Positions 17,093-25,800 of a stretch of DNA of 64,000 nt are shown here, one piece after another. Source of the DNA: a virus; the IMG/VR virus record IMGVR_UViG_3300021338_000003, positions 1 to 64,000 of that record; one strand, given 5' to 3'. The translations under genes were made by a program, and so were the position numbers. How positions within the stretch are numbered: the first letter of the stretch is position 1; every line of letters starts with the position of its first letter. The notes beneath the pieces are model-generated. The model had not been told where the DNA came from. It was given only the letters and a program-made list of their open reading frames with translations, and made no database searches.

Positions 17093-17832
17093 CGCACACC
17101 TCCCTCGATTCTCTTCGTTTCCTTGATTTCGTCCTTCTTGGGCCCCTCCACACCCTTGTGGAGCTTGATATCCAGACCGGCCTTGTAGCCATCCCGGTTG
17201 AAGTCACTCTTGGACCCACCCTTGTACTTTCCGATCTTGGGGCAACGAGCCAACATGAACTCGTCGGACTTCTGGGCCCGAGACAGCACCAACGCAGTGC
17301 CCTGGGGGTCCTCGGCCTTGCCGGCGTCACGAATCTCTTGAAGCTTGACCGACAGGCCCCACACCGCAGACTCACGGTAGGACTGACAGTCACCATAGAG
17401 GTTGCGAAGGCCACGAGCAGTCCGCTCCTTCTTCCACTTCTTGAGGGCCTGCTGGATCTGACGTTCGCAGATATCGTAGAGGTAGTGCAGAATTTCAATA
17501 TCGGTCTTGTGACCAAAGAGCCGGGCGACGGCCTTGTTGGAGCCCTTGCCGGGGGTCTTGACCTTCATACGGAGGGCCTTGACGTTGCAGTGGTTGGCCA
17601 GAGCCCACACCAGCTTCATACGCCAAGTGACGCGACCAACATCCAGGCGGTCCTCAACGAGAGGGTCGGCTTCGAGGCTCACATCATTGATCTCCGACAT
17701 GGAGATGGCATGCTCCCGCATCATCTTGGCGGCGAGCTTGGCGGCGAGTTCCCCCTCGGGGGTACCAGCCTGGTCGTCGGCCAGGGCCATCATCTTCTTG
17801 AGCTTCTTCACGATCGGATTGATGTTAGTCAT
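17089..17832 (-). CDS. DUF2786-family protein
   Basis: 247 residues. The N-terminus (VKKLKKMMALADDQAGTPEG; LAAKLAAKMMREHAI, about 6-43) fits the DUF2786 pattern 'I..LL.LA...G...EAE.A...A..LM..HGI'. The second part (WRMKLVWALANHCNV; GHKTDIEILHYLYD) looks like the domain that often follows it. The function is unknown. ATG lies 7 bases after AAGGAGG. The gene has a consensus promoter ending about 18 bases before its start, so its mRNA leader is very short. Confidence 0.75.
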   Translation of the reverse strand: MTNINPIVKKLKKMMALADDQAGTPEGELAAKLAAKMMREHAISMSEINDVSLEADPLVEDRLDVGRVTWRMKLVWALANHCNVKALRMKVKTPGKGSNKAVARLFGHKTDIEILHYLYDICERQIQQALKKWKKERTARGLRNLYGDCQSYRESAVWGLSVKLQEIRDAGKAEDPQGTALVLSRAQKSDEFMLARCPKIGKYKGGSKSDFNRDGYKAGLDIKLHKGVEGPKKDEIKETKRIEGGVR

Positions 17833-17844
17833 CAGGTTGCCTCC

Positions 17845-17873
17845 TTGACACAAGTATTATAACACGGCATGAT
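17845..17873 (+). promoter_or_regulatory. Possible rightward promoter, overlapping the leftward one
   Basis: On the plus strand, TTGACA (17845-17850) is followed after 17 bases by CATGAT (17868-17873), 4 of 6 for a -10. It would serve the holin-like gene at 17910. It overlaps the much stronger leftward promoter face to face, so the two could not be occupied together. Confidence 0.35.
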
Positions 17874-17884
17874 ATACCTGTCAA
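17856..17884 (-). promoter_or_regulatory. Exact-consensus sigma-70 promoter
   Basis: On the minus strand: TTGACA (17884-17879), 17-base spacer, TATAAT (17861-17856), with TG one base before the -10 (extended -10). Both hexamers match the bacterial housekeeping consensus at 6 of 6. It drives the DUF2786-like gene and its downstream neighbours, and is the strongest promoter I found in the window. Confidence 0.9.
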
Positions 17885-17909
17885 GCAGGTCCTTCTGGGA
17901 GGATCCCAA

Positions 17910-18224
17910 ATGGAATTCGATTTGTATAGTGTTCTTGTTGCTGCCCTTACCTGGGTACTCACTCTTGGCGCCGGAAAGGTTATAGACCTTTCCAAGTACC
18001 CTCGTATGCGTCATATCCTACCCCTTGTGGCTATGGTCCTGGCTACTGGTCTTCAGTCTGCATTGGCTGTATGGCAGGGTGCCGATGCTTTCAGCGCCGA
18101 GGTGTTGTTGACGGGTCTATCCACTGGGGCTGTGGCTATCGCGAGTCATAGTCAAGGCCGGGAGATCTTGAAGCTCATCGCCGAGCTTGGGAAGCCTCTT
18201 CCTGAAGAGAATCCGACCGAGTGA
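17910..18224 (+). CDS. Holin-like membrane protein
   Basis: 104 residues behind GGGAGGATCCC. Two or three membrane segments: about 5-22 (YSVLVAALTWVLTLGAG), about 36-54 (ILPLVAMVLATGLQSALAV) and a weaker one at about 65-80 (VLLTGLSTGAVAIASHS). The tail is charged. Size, topology and the 'LTG..TG..A.ASHS' end resemble small phage holins that make membrane holes for lysis. No endolysin is adjacent, so another small membrane protein role cannot be excluded. Confidence 0.45.
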   Translation: MEFDLYSVLVAALTWVLTLGAGKVIDLSKYPRMRHILPLVAMVLATGLQSALAVWQGADAFSAEVLLTGLSTGAVAIASHSQGREILKLIAELGKPLPEENPTE

Positions 18225-18235
18225 TGGTGATTGCG

Positions 18236-18291
18236 ACTTGTGCTTCCTAGGATGCCATGTTAAAATGGTTGTGTACCTAGGAGGCACAAGT
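18236..18291. repeat. 16-bp inverted repeat enclosing a promoter and Shine-Dalgarno site
   Basis: Left arm ACTTGTGCTTCCTAGG (18236-18251) and right arm CCTAGGAGGCACAAGT (18276-18291) pair at 15 of 16 positions; the odd pair would be a G-U in RNA. The left arm includes the -35, the 24-base loop includes the -10, and the right arm includes AGGAGG and the first bases of the GTG start at 18290. Read-through RNA from the holin-like gene should therefore mask translation of 18290, while local transcripts should not. Confidence 0.75.
18238..18266 (+). promoter_or_regulatory. Promoter for the 18290 operon
   Basis: TTGTGC (18238-18243), 17-base spacer, TAAAAT (18261-18266) with an extended -10 (GCCATGT before it). 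The same GYCRTGY context precedes the -10 at 17861, 32373, 41754 and 43863. Predicted transcription begins near 18273, about 17 bases before the GTG. Confidence 0.6.
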
Positions 18292-18598
18292 GAGTGAAGA
18301 CCCCCTCTCCTTCCCCTGGCTGGAGGAGAACATTGGCCGCATCCTCGGTGGTCCCTCTTCAATGCGTGAAGTCAAGGGTCACCCCCTGAACAAGCTGGCA
18401 AAGGCCATCAGGGTCCTCAGCGAGGACCCCGGGACCACCGACTACGACGTGGCTACCGTGCTCTGGGATGTCTACGATGTCGCCCGGAAGTTCGGTCAAC
18501 AGGAGGCCCGCCGGAAGGCCCTCAGCCAGGCGATCACCCAGAACTCAGTGGAGGGTCGACGCCTCCACGATGAATGGTTCAAGGAAGTGACCAAGTGA
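18290..18598 (+). CDS. Hypothetical protein, 102 aa
   Basis: GTG start behind CCTAGGAGG. A helical, charged protein (LNKLAKAIRVLSEDPG; YDVARKFGQQEARRKAL). No family is recognised. It is the first gene of a run to about 21003 joined by 1-4 base overlaps, and its ribosome site sits in the inverted repeat 18236-18291. Confidence 0.6.
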   Translation: MSEDPLSFPWLEENIGRILGGPSSMREVKGHPLNKLAKAIRVLSEDPGTTDYDVATVLWDVYDVARKFGQQEARRKALSQAITQNSVEGRRLHDEWFKEVTK

Positions 18599-19092
18599 AC
18601 GTCACACCAGGGTACAAGACGTCCAATAAGCGTATCGATGACTTCTGGGGCCAGAAGCTCCAGAAGGGGGTCGACCAACTCGTCAAGGCCATCGAGGCCG
18701 GAGCCATCGACGAAGCCAAGATGACCCCCTTTCAGGTGAGGATGGTCATCGGTTGCAAGACCGCCATGGCTTCCAGAGTGATCCGTGTGTACAAAGACAA
18801 GAAGAACGAGAAGCTCAAGAGAATTGTGGTCCCTATTGTTCACCCCAAAGGTCATGTGGTAAGGCCCAACCCGGATGCGGAGCCCAAGCCCAACACAGCA
18901 ACCGAGGATTCTCTTCTCGAAACCGTCATCAACTCCCTAGACAGGCTTGAACTTGCCAAGGGCAAGGGGGTCTACGCCAAGGAGATCTCCGGGGATACCG
19001 GGTACCCTCACGGCGAGGTGCTGGAGGCCCTGGTCATGGCCCATAACATCGGATGCGTGGTCAAGAAGGGACCAAGCTGGAGGCTCGGATGA
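18595..19092 (+). CDS. Hypothetical protein, 165 aa, possible winged-helix end
   Basis: The GTG start overlaps the preceding stop (GTGA). The middle is Lys-rich (VYKDKKNEKLKRIVV). The last 50 residues (YAKEISGDTGYPHGEVLEAL; AHNIGCVVKKGPSWRLG) read like a small winged helix, with a recognition helix then a 'hhhxxGxxWRL' wing. DNA binding is possible but unproven. Confidence 0.55.
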   Translation: MNVTPGYKTSNKRIDDFWGQKLQKGVDQLVKAIEAGAIDEAKMTPFQVRMVIGCKTAMASRVIRVYKDKKNEKLKRIVVPIVHPKGHVVRPNPDAEPKPNTATEDSLLETVINSLDRLELAKGKGVYAKEISGDTGYPHGEVLEALVMAHNIGCVVKKGPSWRLG

Positions 19093-19319
19093 AAATCCAC
19101 AAAATGTCGTTGCTGTTCGAAGACATCCCGGAGGATGTGCGGGCTGATATGACCAGCGTGGTTGAGGACATCGTTCTGAGGGGCAAAATCCCACACCCCT
19201 ATCCGGAGTGGATGGCGGAATGGTTGAAGATTGGAGAGTTCAGCGACAAGCAACACTTGATGGTCATCTCTACAGTGCTACCGGCTAGGGTGTTGATCTC
19301 TATTGTTCGAGAATCTTGA
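19089..19319 (+). CDS. Hypothetical protein, 76 aa
   Basis: The ATG overlaps the preceding stop (ATGA) and gives MKIHKMSLLF. Mixed acidic and hydrophobic composition; it ends directly before the GIY-YIG gene. No family is recognised. Confidence 0.55.
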   Translation: MKIHKMSLLFEDIPEDVRADMTSVVEDIVLRGKIPHPYPEWMAEWLKIGEFSDKQHLMVISTVLPARVLISIVRES

Positions 19320-19658
19320 ATGGGTGATAAGCCCTGGTTCCTCTATATGGTCCAATCCGAAAAGACGGGGTACGTGTATGTCGGAGTAACTGTTCTCATG
19401 GCAAGGAGACTCCGGCAACACAACGGGGAAATCAAGGGAGGGGCCAGGGCTCTCCGGGGGCAACGTCCGGTCAGGTTGTTGTGGTGCGCCGAGGTGGAAG
19501 GAGGCAAGATTCCTGCACTTCGGTGTGAATACTGGCTGAAGAGGCATTCGAAGAAGTGGAAGCTTGAGTTTGCTCGGCTCGGTTCAGAGGAATCCACGGC
19601 CAGACTCCCGGAGAAGCTCCCTTATGGGTTCATTGTGATCAAGAAGGAGGAGCCATGA
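19320..19658 (+). CDS. GIY-YIG domain nuclease-like protein
   Basis: 112 residues. LYMVQSEKTGYVYVGVT (about 8-24) corresponds to the GIY...YIG strands; RRLRQHNGEIKGGARAL carries the conserved Arg and the His-Asn of UPF0213/SLX1-type domains; CEYWLKRHSKKWK supplies the catalytic Glu and Lys. It resembles the short stand-alone GIY-YIG proteins more than intron-homing enzymes. Likely a DNA-cleaving or repair enzyme. It begins on the base after the preceding stop. Confidence 0.75.
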   Translation: MGDKPWFLYMVQSEKTGYVYVGVTVLMARRLRQHNGEIKGGARALRGQRPVRLLWCAEVEGGKIPALRCEYWLKRHSKKWKLEFARLGSEESTARLPEKLPYGFIVIKKEEP

Positions 19659-20320
19659 CTACGGTATGGCGAGAAAGATGGGAACGCGCAGTATATGAGG
19701 GCACTGAATCATATATCTTCAATCACGGATATACCATTACCCGGGCAGCCCACGGTCTCATTTGGTCAGTCGGGTACCCATGTGCCTTGATGATGGACGA
19801 CATCAGTGACGTTATGGTAATAACCATGTCCCTATTCACTTCCCTACTTGAGGGACCAACTCTCAACGACCCCGACCCAAATCTCCAACTCAGAAGGGAC
19901 CCAGACGAACCAGAAAAGATGTATGCCAAACACTTCGGGAAGGTGTATATCAAGGTCAATACTGACTGGTATGATGTCGACACCATGAAGCTTGATGTCG
20001 GGGCCAGCAAAGGCATTGAGGCTGGCCTTGACCTTCGAAAGAGGCAGGCAGAAGCCATGAAGGTCGAGATTCAAGCAGAATTGGCAAAATCCCTGTTCGA
20101 GGCCGAAGGCGGAGAACTGTCCCTCCTTGACGGGGACGATGGGGAAGATGAGGAAGAACCCGACGATGAGTTGAAGGTCTCTATCTCCAACGTCTTGACA
20201 TGGGACGACATCACATCTGATAGCAGGCTGTACCCGTGGAGGGGGTTTGCCGAGAAAAACAACTTTCCTCCTGCACTAATGGAGGCTATTTTGCAAAAGG
20301 AAAGAAGGAGAAAGTCATGA
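19655..20320 (+). CDS. Hypothetical protein, 221 aa
   Basis: The ATG overlaps the GIY-YIG stop (ATGA) behind AAGGAGGAG. The protein has a hydrophobic patch (GLIWSVGYPCALMMDD), a helical middle, an acidic segment (DGDDGEDEEEPDDE, about 158-171) and a basic last turn (KERRRKS). No family is recognised. Confidence 0.6.
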   Translation: MTTVWRERWERAVYEGTESYIFNHGYTITRAAHGLIWSVGYPCALMMDDISDVMVITMSLFTSLLEGPTLNDPDPNLQLRRDPDEPEKMYAKHFGKVYIKVNTDWYDVDTMKLDVGASKGIEAGLDLRKRQAEAMKVEIQAELAKSLFEAEGGELSLLDGDDGEDEEEPDDELKVSISNVLTWDDITSDSRLYPWRGFAEKNNFPPALMEAILQKERRRKS

Positions 20321-21003
20321 GTAGACAGCCCCTGAGGATCGCCTTTGCTGGAGCCTCCGGCACCGGCAAGACCACCCTGGCCAAGTACGTGTATGAGGTC
20401 ATGGCTCCTGACATGAAGTTCAACCCTATCGGGTCTCGAAGTGTCTCGAAAATGATGGGGTTCAACTCTCCATATGACGTAGATATGGCTTCCCTGCTGG
20501 TGTACAACCAAACCCTGAACAGGACCCGGGACGCCAACAAAGCAGCCCGGAAGAGTATGGAGGGGTGTACGCTTGGTGACACCACCATGAGGGCCAAGTT
20601 CCAGCAAGTGCTCATGCTAGAGAAGGTTGCTTGGGAAGAAAACCATCCATTCATGGTTACGGATCGAACCACTCTGGACGTCGCGGCATATATCGCCATG
20701 CACTGTCCCAACGAGTTGCATACTGGCATCCTTGATGTGGCCGTCAAACATATGGCCCTCTATGACATCATTTTCTATTGCCCTATGGAACCATTCATTC
20801 GTTTGGATGATGGCGTTCGTGTGACTACCCTTGGATACCACAAGGCATACGACTTCTTCATTCATGGTGGGCTCAAGAAGTGTACTGACGGAGAGTCTCA
20901 CACGGAACTCATCGCCCTTCAGACGCCCGACCTGGACAAAAGAAAGGAAATCGTCCACAAGACTGTTACCAGATGGGTCGAGTGGCTCAAGAGCAAGAAT
21001 TAG
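20317..21003 (+). CDS. P-loop nucleotide kinase-like protein (AAA_28/NadR type)
   Basis: 228 residues from the ATG that overlaps the preceding stop (ATGA). Walker A AGASGTGKTT (about 10-19) follows a short strand (RIAFA). A DRTTLDVAAYIA segment (about 120) matches the 'DRg..D..aY' lid or acceptor motif of NadR/thymidylate-kinase-like P-loop kinases. YDIIFYCPMEPFIRLDDGVR is the following strand and Arg region. A phosphotransferase acting on a nucleotide, nucleoside or small molecule is likely; the substrate is unknown. Confidence 0.6.
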   Translation: MSRQPLRIAFAGASGTGKTTLAKYVYEVMAPDMKFNPIGSRSVSKMMGFNSPYDVDMASLLVYNQTLNRTRDANKAARKSMEGCTLGDTTMRAKFQQVLMLEKVAWEENHPFMVTDRTTLDVAAYIAMHCPNELHTGILDVAVKHMALYDIIFYCPMEPFIRLDDGVRVTTLGYHKAYDFFIHGGLKKCTDGESHTELIALQTPDLDKRKEIVHKTVTRWVEWLKSKN

Positions 21004-21015
21004 GAGAGATAGAAC

Positions 21016-21249
21016 ATGGGACTACGAGCACAACGGAAGAAGATGGCCAAGAAGTTCCGAGTAGGAGATATAGTCACATGGGGAAACGGAAGTGTCAATG
21101 CCAAGGTCGATGAAGTGTCCAGTGCGGGCTTGTATGTCAACACTGTCATGTCAGATGGCAGGCCCGCACCCAGGTATTTCGTCCCCTTTGTTCCCGACAC
21201 CGACATGGAGCCTCTTCGATTAGTAGAGAGACCAAAAGGAAAGGGCTGA
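21016..21249 (+). CDS. Small SH3-like basic protein, 77 aa
   Basis: Basic N-terminus (GLRAQRKKMAKK), then FRVGDIVTWGNGSVNAKVDE, a pattern of small SH3-like barrels ('h.hGD.V.W....G.V'). Behind TAGGAGAG. An internal ATG at MAKKF is also possible as start. Role unknown. Confidence 0.5.
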   Translation: MGLRAQRKKMAKKFRVGDIVTWGNGSVNAKVDEVSSAGLYVNTVMSDGRPAPRYFVPFVPDTDMEPLRLVERPKGKG

Positions 21250-21287
21250 TATTATAAAACGGCGGCACCACAAGAGAGGTGACCCCC

Positions 21288-22535
21288 ATGGCTACTGATA
21301 TCGCCATTTCCTTTGATACGACTGGTTCTATGAACTCCATCATGCAGCAAGTACGCCGCCAGGTGGAGGACACAGTCAATGAACTCTTCGAGTCCGTACC
21401 GGACCTTCGGGTATCCATTATCGCCCACGGCGACTACTGCGATGCCATGTCGTCCTATCTGTCCAAGCACATTGAGTTGACCTCGGATCAGAAGAAGATC
21501 GTGTCCTTTGTCAAGAGCACCGGTTCCACCTGCGGGTATTCCGCCGAGGAAGCATACGAGCATGTCCTCTGGCTGGCTCGGTCACTCAATTGGCGGGCCG
21601 ACGCCACCAAGGCCCTAGTCATGATCGGAGACGCTCACTGTCACCCGGAGAGCAGGTGGGGTACAAAGGAATGTGGCCAAGTCATCAACCCTCGTCGCCT
21701 TGACTGGAAGAACGAGGCCAAACTCCTGCATAACAACTTCGGTGTCAAGGTGTTCTCGGTTCATGCACTCGCCCGTTATCGCAGGGGGTCGGCCTTCTTT
21801 TGGAGGGGAATGGCCGAAGCCACCTCTGGGAAGTATCTGACCCTCGATGACTTCCCCGAGATCGTCGCCACCCTCAAGCTCCTCACATACACTCAGACCG
21901 ACAAGGCTCCCGACCTGGTCAACCAATACGTCGAGTCCCTGGTGACCACCAAGAAGATGACCTCTGGCCTGGCTGACACCGTCGCCGAATTGACCGGGAT
22001 GGAGCGTCCAACGGTCACCAAGATGAGCCTCGGTGGAGGGGGTGGGTCGACACGGTCCACCAGCACCCGCACCCGGAGGGTGGCCACCACCGTTTCGGAA
22101 GCCGACCTCGAAGCATACGGGGATGTATCCTTGGAGCCGGTTCCTCCCGGGCGGTTCCAAATCCTCGAAGTGGAAAAGGACACTGACATCCAGAAGATGG
22201 TGGTAGCCAACGTCGGCGAAGGGTCGTTCCAGAAGGGGTCTGGATACTACGAATTCGGACGCGGTGGACCGAAGGGCAAGGGCAAGTCAGTCAAGGTTCA
22301 GTCCTACAAGAATGTGGTTCTTGTAGACAAGACCAGTGGTGACCTCTGGACGGGAGATGCAGCCCGAAAGCTCATTGGGCTGCCCAAGGACAAGGACTAT
22401 ACCCTGTCCCCCTCCAAGGCGGGTGATTTCCTAGACCAGTACTTCGTGTTCATTCAGAGCACATCGTATAATCGCAAGCTTCTAGCCAACACCCTCTTCC
22501 TCTATGAGGTTGCAGAGTTCGCTGAAGCGGCCTGA
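21288..22535 (+). CDS. von Willebrand factor A domain protein
   Basis: 415 residues from ATG behind GAGAGGTGACC; a GTG three codons upstream is open. The N-terminal vWA domain (about 1-210) begins DIAISFDTTGSMNSI with a MIDAS-type DxTxS, continues with RVSIIAHGDYCD (second metal Thr/Asp region) and ATKALVMIGDAHCHPE. A Gly/Ser/Thr linker (GGGGGSTRSTSTRTRR) leads to a C-terminal domain ending TSYNRKLLANTLFLYE. vWA proteins bind partners through a metal ion and often pair with MoxR-type ATPases; none is visible here. The preceding region has an AT-rich element (TATTATAA) but no good -35. Confidence 0.75.
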   Translation: MATDIAISFDTTGSMNSIMQQVRRQVEDTVNELFESVPDLRVSIIAHGDYCDAMSSYLSKHIELTSDQKKIVSFVKSTGSTCGYSAEEAYEHVLWLARSLNWRADATKALVMIGDAHCHPESRWGTKECGQVINPRRLDWKNEAKLLHNNFGVKVFSVHALARYRRGSAFFWRGMAEATSGKYLTLDDFPEIVATLKLLTYTQTDKAPDLVNQYVESLVTTKKMTSGLADTVAELTGMERPTVTKMSLGGGGGSTRSTSTRTRRVATTVSEADLEAYGDVSLEPVPPGRFQILEVEKDTDIQKMVVANVGEGSFQKGSGYYEFGRGGPKGKGKSVKVQSYKNVVLVDKTSGDLWTGDAARKLIGLPKDKDYTLSPSKAGDFLDQYFVFIQSTSYNRKLLANTLFLYEVAEFAEAA

Positions 22536-22546
22536 TCAGGTGGGCA

Positions 22547-22582
22547 GATTGCTCTTGAAACCCCACCGGGGAAGGAGCAATC
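22547..22582 (+). promoter_or_regulatory. Hairpin covering the Shine-Dalgarno site of the 22583 gene
   Basis: GATTGCTC (22547-22554) pairs perfectly with GAGCAATC (22575-22582), which directly precedes the ATG and contains part of AAGGAG. The loop holds a CCCC-acc-GGGG hairpin. Translation of the structural gene may thus depend on upstream translation or unfolding. Confidence 0.5.
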
Positions 22583-22882
22583 ATGGCCTTCACTATCCAG
22601 GCTGCGGAGCAGACTGACCTGAATCTCACCACCACTCCCCAGAGGCTGGAATATTCCTCTGGGAACCCGCTGGTAGGTCAGGAATTCGTTCATATCAGCA
22701 GCGCCTCCGTGGATTCCGCCATCGTCGTGTACGTTGACCTTCGACGTGGGTCCACCCCTACCTCCGCTGGCACTGATAAGGCCCCCCTAAGCCAGCTCCC
22801 TCATTACTTTGTATGTGAGGGAGTCACCGAAATATGGCTTTCGGCTTCTGCGGCCACTACTGTCTGCGTCACCGTGAAGTGA
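22583..22882 (+). CDS. Small beta-rich virion-like protein, 99 aa
   Basis: Composition and strand spacing (TIQAAEQTDLNLTTTPQRLE; FVHISSASVDSAIVVYVDLR; TEIWLSASAATTVCVTVK) suggest a compact beta-sandwich, as in head-decoration or fibre-tip proteins. It precedes the giant fibre gene by 7 bases. No catalytic motif. Confidence 0.45.
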   Translation: MAFTIQAAEQTDLNLTTTPQRLEYSSGNPLVGQEFVHISSASVDSAIVVYVDLRRGSTPTSAGTDKAPLSQLPHYFVCEGVTEIWLSASAATTVCVTVK

Positions 22883-22889
22883 CCTGACA

Positions 22890-25800
22890 ATGACTACCCG
22901 ACGCAAAAACAGCCTAACAAAGATGTTCGGGTGGATGAAGAACAGCCCTCTCATCCGCAAGGTTGTAGCCTTTGCCCTATCTCGAAAGAGGGGTGGTCCC
23001 TCAGCCGCCCTGGCAGTCGAGCATCAGGGTGGTCAGGACCTAGATGACCGTTATGGTCCTCTACCCGTAGATTCCGATAACTATATTCTCGACCCCTATA
23101 CCGGTGAAAGACTTCAGGTTGAAAACGGTTGGGAAGATACCGATACGGTTGGGGACCACGAACCGTATTTGGGTGCCATCGGTCGTAGTGATGGTTCTAT
23201 TCGGATCGGAAGCGGCGCACCTGCCTCCCAAAGGCGACAAGGTCTAGACCAACTAGACTTCACTAATTATTTGCAGGTCACCCTTTCAGAAGACGCTCAC
23301 AGCTTCATTGCGCAAGCCACGATGACTGGGTCTCCGACGCTAGAAAACCCGGTCTTCGGGATCGATGCATCCGATTACCGGTGGGGTATTCAGGTAGTCG
23401 GGCCGAACGAGATTAGTAACCGCATTTTCGATAACACCGTGGTACGTGCTACTGCCACCATCACGGGTGCCAGCGCATTCGCATCTGGTGTGACGTTCAC
23501 CGCTGGAGGTGGTGCCGACTCTGATGGTGATGTATCCCTAGCCGCGTGGGATGACACGGGCACGGAAGTTAACACCCCAGATACCGACAACTTCGCCGGT
23601 ACCGTCACCAGCCTGGCGGGTGAGTACACTATTGGCCGTGGCCGCGGAGGCGGTGATTTCGTCAATGGGACCATCAATGTATGGGGTGGCTTCGACGGTG
23701 ACCATTATGATTCTGCGACGCTTTCAACAATGGAGGCATCCATTCGTGCCGGGATGGATGTAGATACCCTAGCCGGGACGTATGGCGGGGCTTGGTCGGA
23801 TGGTATAACACCGGGCGCTTACTCCCGCATCGCAACCGAGAAACTTTTCAGTCTATCAGGGGCTGGGTCGAAGCCAGTGGTTGCTCGCCCGGGCACATCA
23901 GGAGAAACATACACCCAGCCACAGGATATCGATGGTCTAATCGGTGATTGGGATTGCTTGCGCGGTGCTACCTATACCGGTACCACCCTGACGGGTTGCT
24001 ATGATTATGGTCCAAATGAGTGGGACCTGACTCACGGTAGCACCGTAGGCCAACGTACTGTCGAGATGCTGGGTCGCAACGTATTCCTTCCAGGTACCGG
24101 TGGAGGGACTTACCTGGAGCGTGCGATCACTACAACCATCGAAGACTTCACCGTTACGTGCTCGATCCCGATCAGGTCGTACAGCTCGACGGGCCGTTCG
24201 TATTTCAGCATGAACGTAGCGGCCATCGCCACGTGGGGACTTCAGATCCAGCAGGGGCCGTCTGTTGGTACAATGGCCATCCTTGACGATTCTGGTACTA
24301 CGGTTGCAACCATACCTCATGGTGCCCGTACCTCGGGCAACGGTGATGCTGCTCATGCGATCCTGGTGTTTCGACGTACAGCTGGTGGGGATGTTGTTGT
24401 CGACTGCTGGTATGACCAGGACGCGGGAGGCGGGTTGGTACGGTCCACACAGGTGGTAGCCTCCGATACCTTCTCTGCGTCGATTGACGTTACTGGAGTG
24501 GCAGTCGGCGGAAGGTATGGAACAAGCGTAGGGTCGTGGAACAGCTTTTCAGGCGTGCACCGTGTTACTATGCACGACAGCGCCATATCTGACGATGACA
24601 TGATTGCCGTGGTCAAGGGTCACGCTGCCCGACTGGGTTGGGACACCGATTTGATTAAGCCTCTGGTTCTACCGGCCAAGGCTGCGCGTTACGTCGGCGG
24701 GAAGACGCTCGAAGATAGCGTAGGCGAGCTTCCGAAGGACGCAGACGGTTACTATCTTACGCGGAATGGGTTGTCCTACCTCACGGTAGACGATGGGTTC
24801 GACATTGGCGATGTCGTCGGTGAACCCAAGCTCTACGGTCTACTCACTGCACAGGTGATAGGAAACCCGGCCACCCAGCGCCGCTCGGGCTTCGACAACA
24901 ATGACGACCTCAACTACGCGCTCGTGACTCTCGATACGAGCGACATCTCCTTCCTCGTCTCGGCCAACCGTGCAACGAACACCTATGACGCCATCTTCGA
25001 TTCAACAACGGCTGACCCGCGAGTCCAGTTATCGACTGGTCCAGGAGGCATCGCCACACTGCGGATGCGCACCACCGACGGAGGCGTCACCGAATTTGCT
25101 GATACAGCAGGAATTGTCCCGCCTGGGCAGAACTTCTTCGGCGGTACCTTGGATGGTAGCACGGGAGACATGCTGTCGAAGGTGTGGGATAGCTCCGGTG
25201 CCCCATTGGGCACAGGGTCTCACACCGGAACGGTAGCTGTCGACATTTCCGGTCCCCTCTACTTGGGTCGGCAATTCAACAACGCATATGCCTGGGATAG
25301 CGGCATCTTCTGGGCCATGGGTTGGGACGGGACGGTCATGTCCGAAGCTGACCTTGACGCCATCGTAGCGGCAATGCAGGCCGGTGCGGACATCGATGAC
25401 ATCAGGACCACCTACGGTGTCACGTTGGCCACGGACGGTATCGTCTGCGGTGCCTACGACCCCGATAACCCTACGGTCCTCTTCACCGAAGCTGGTGCAG
25501 GCGAGTCTGTCCGACTCCACAACACGGCTCCGGCACTCCCCGCAGTCGCCGCCCGCTACATCGGAGGGAAGACTCTGAATGACTCCATCGGGGAGCTGTT
25601 CAAGGATGATGACGGCTACTACCAGTCGCGCCTCACCGGCGAATACCTGACTTTGGACGATGGATTCGGGTCAGGGGATGCGATTGGTCCGGAGTACATG
25701 TATGGCCTGAAGACCGCCGTAGTAGAGAACAACGGCACACCAATCGCACGTGGTGGGTTGCGCCGGAACGGGTTTACATTCGATAGCTCTGGCAGTCAGT

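Larger units (their letters stand above)
17840..17889. repeat. Inverted repeat joining promoter -35 and Shine-Dalgarno site
   Basis: On the minus strand, the left arm CCTGCTTGACA (17889-17879) contains the -35 hexamer. The right arm TGTCAAGGAGG (17850-17840) contains the Shine-Dalgarno site of the gene starting at 17832. They match at 10 of 11 positions with a 28-base loop that holds the -10. RNA from upstream could fold and hide the ribosome site; RNA starting at the local promoter lacks the left arm. Confidence 0.6.

Noticed and set aside
21245-21262. AT-rich TATTATAA before the vWA gene as a promoter
   Set aside because: No acceptable -35 hexamer 16-18 bases upstream.
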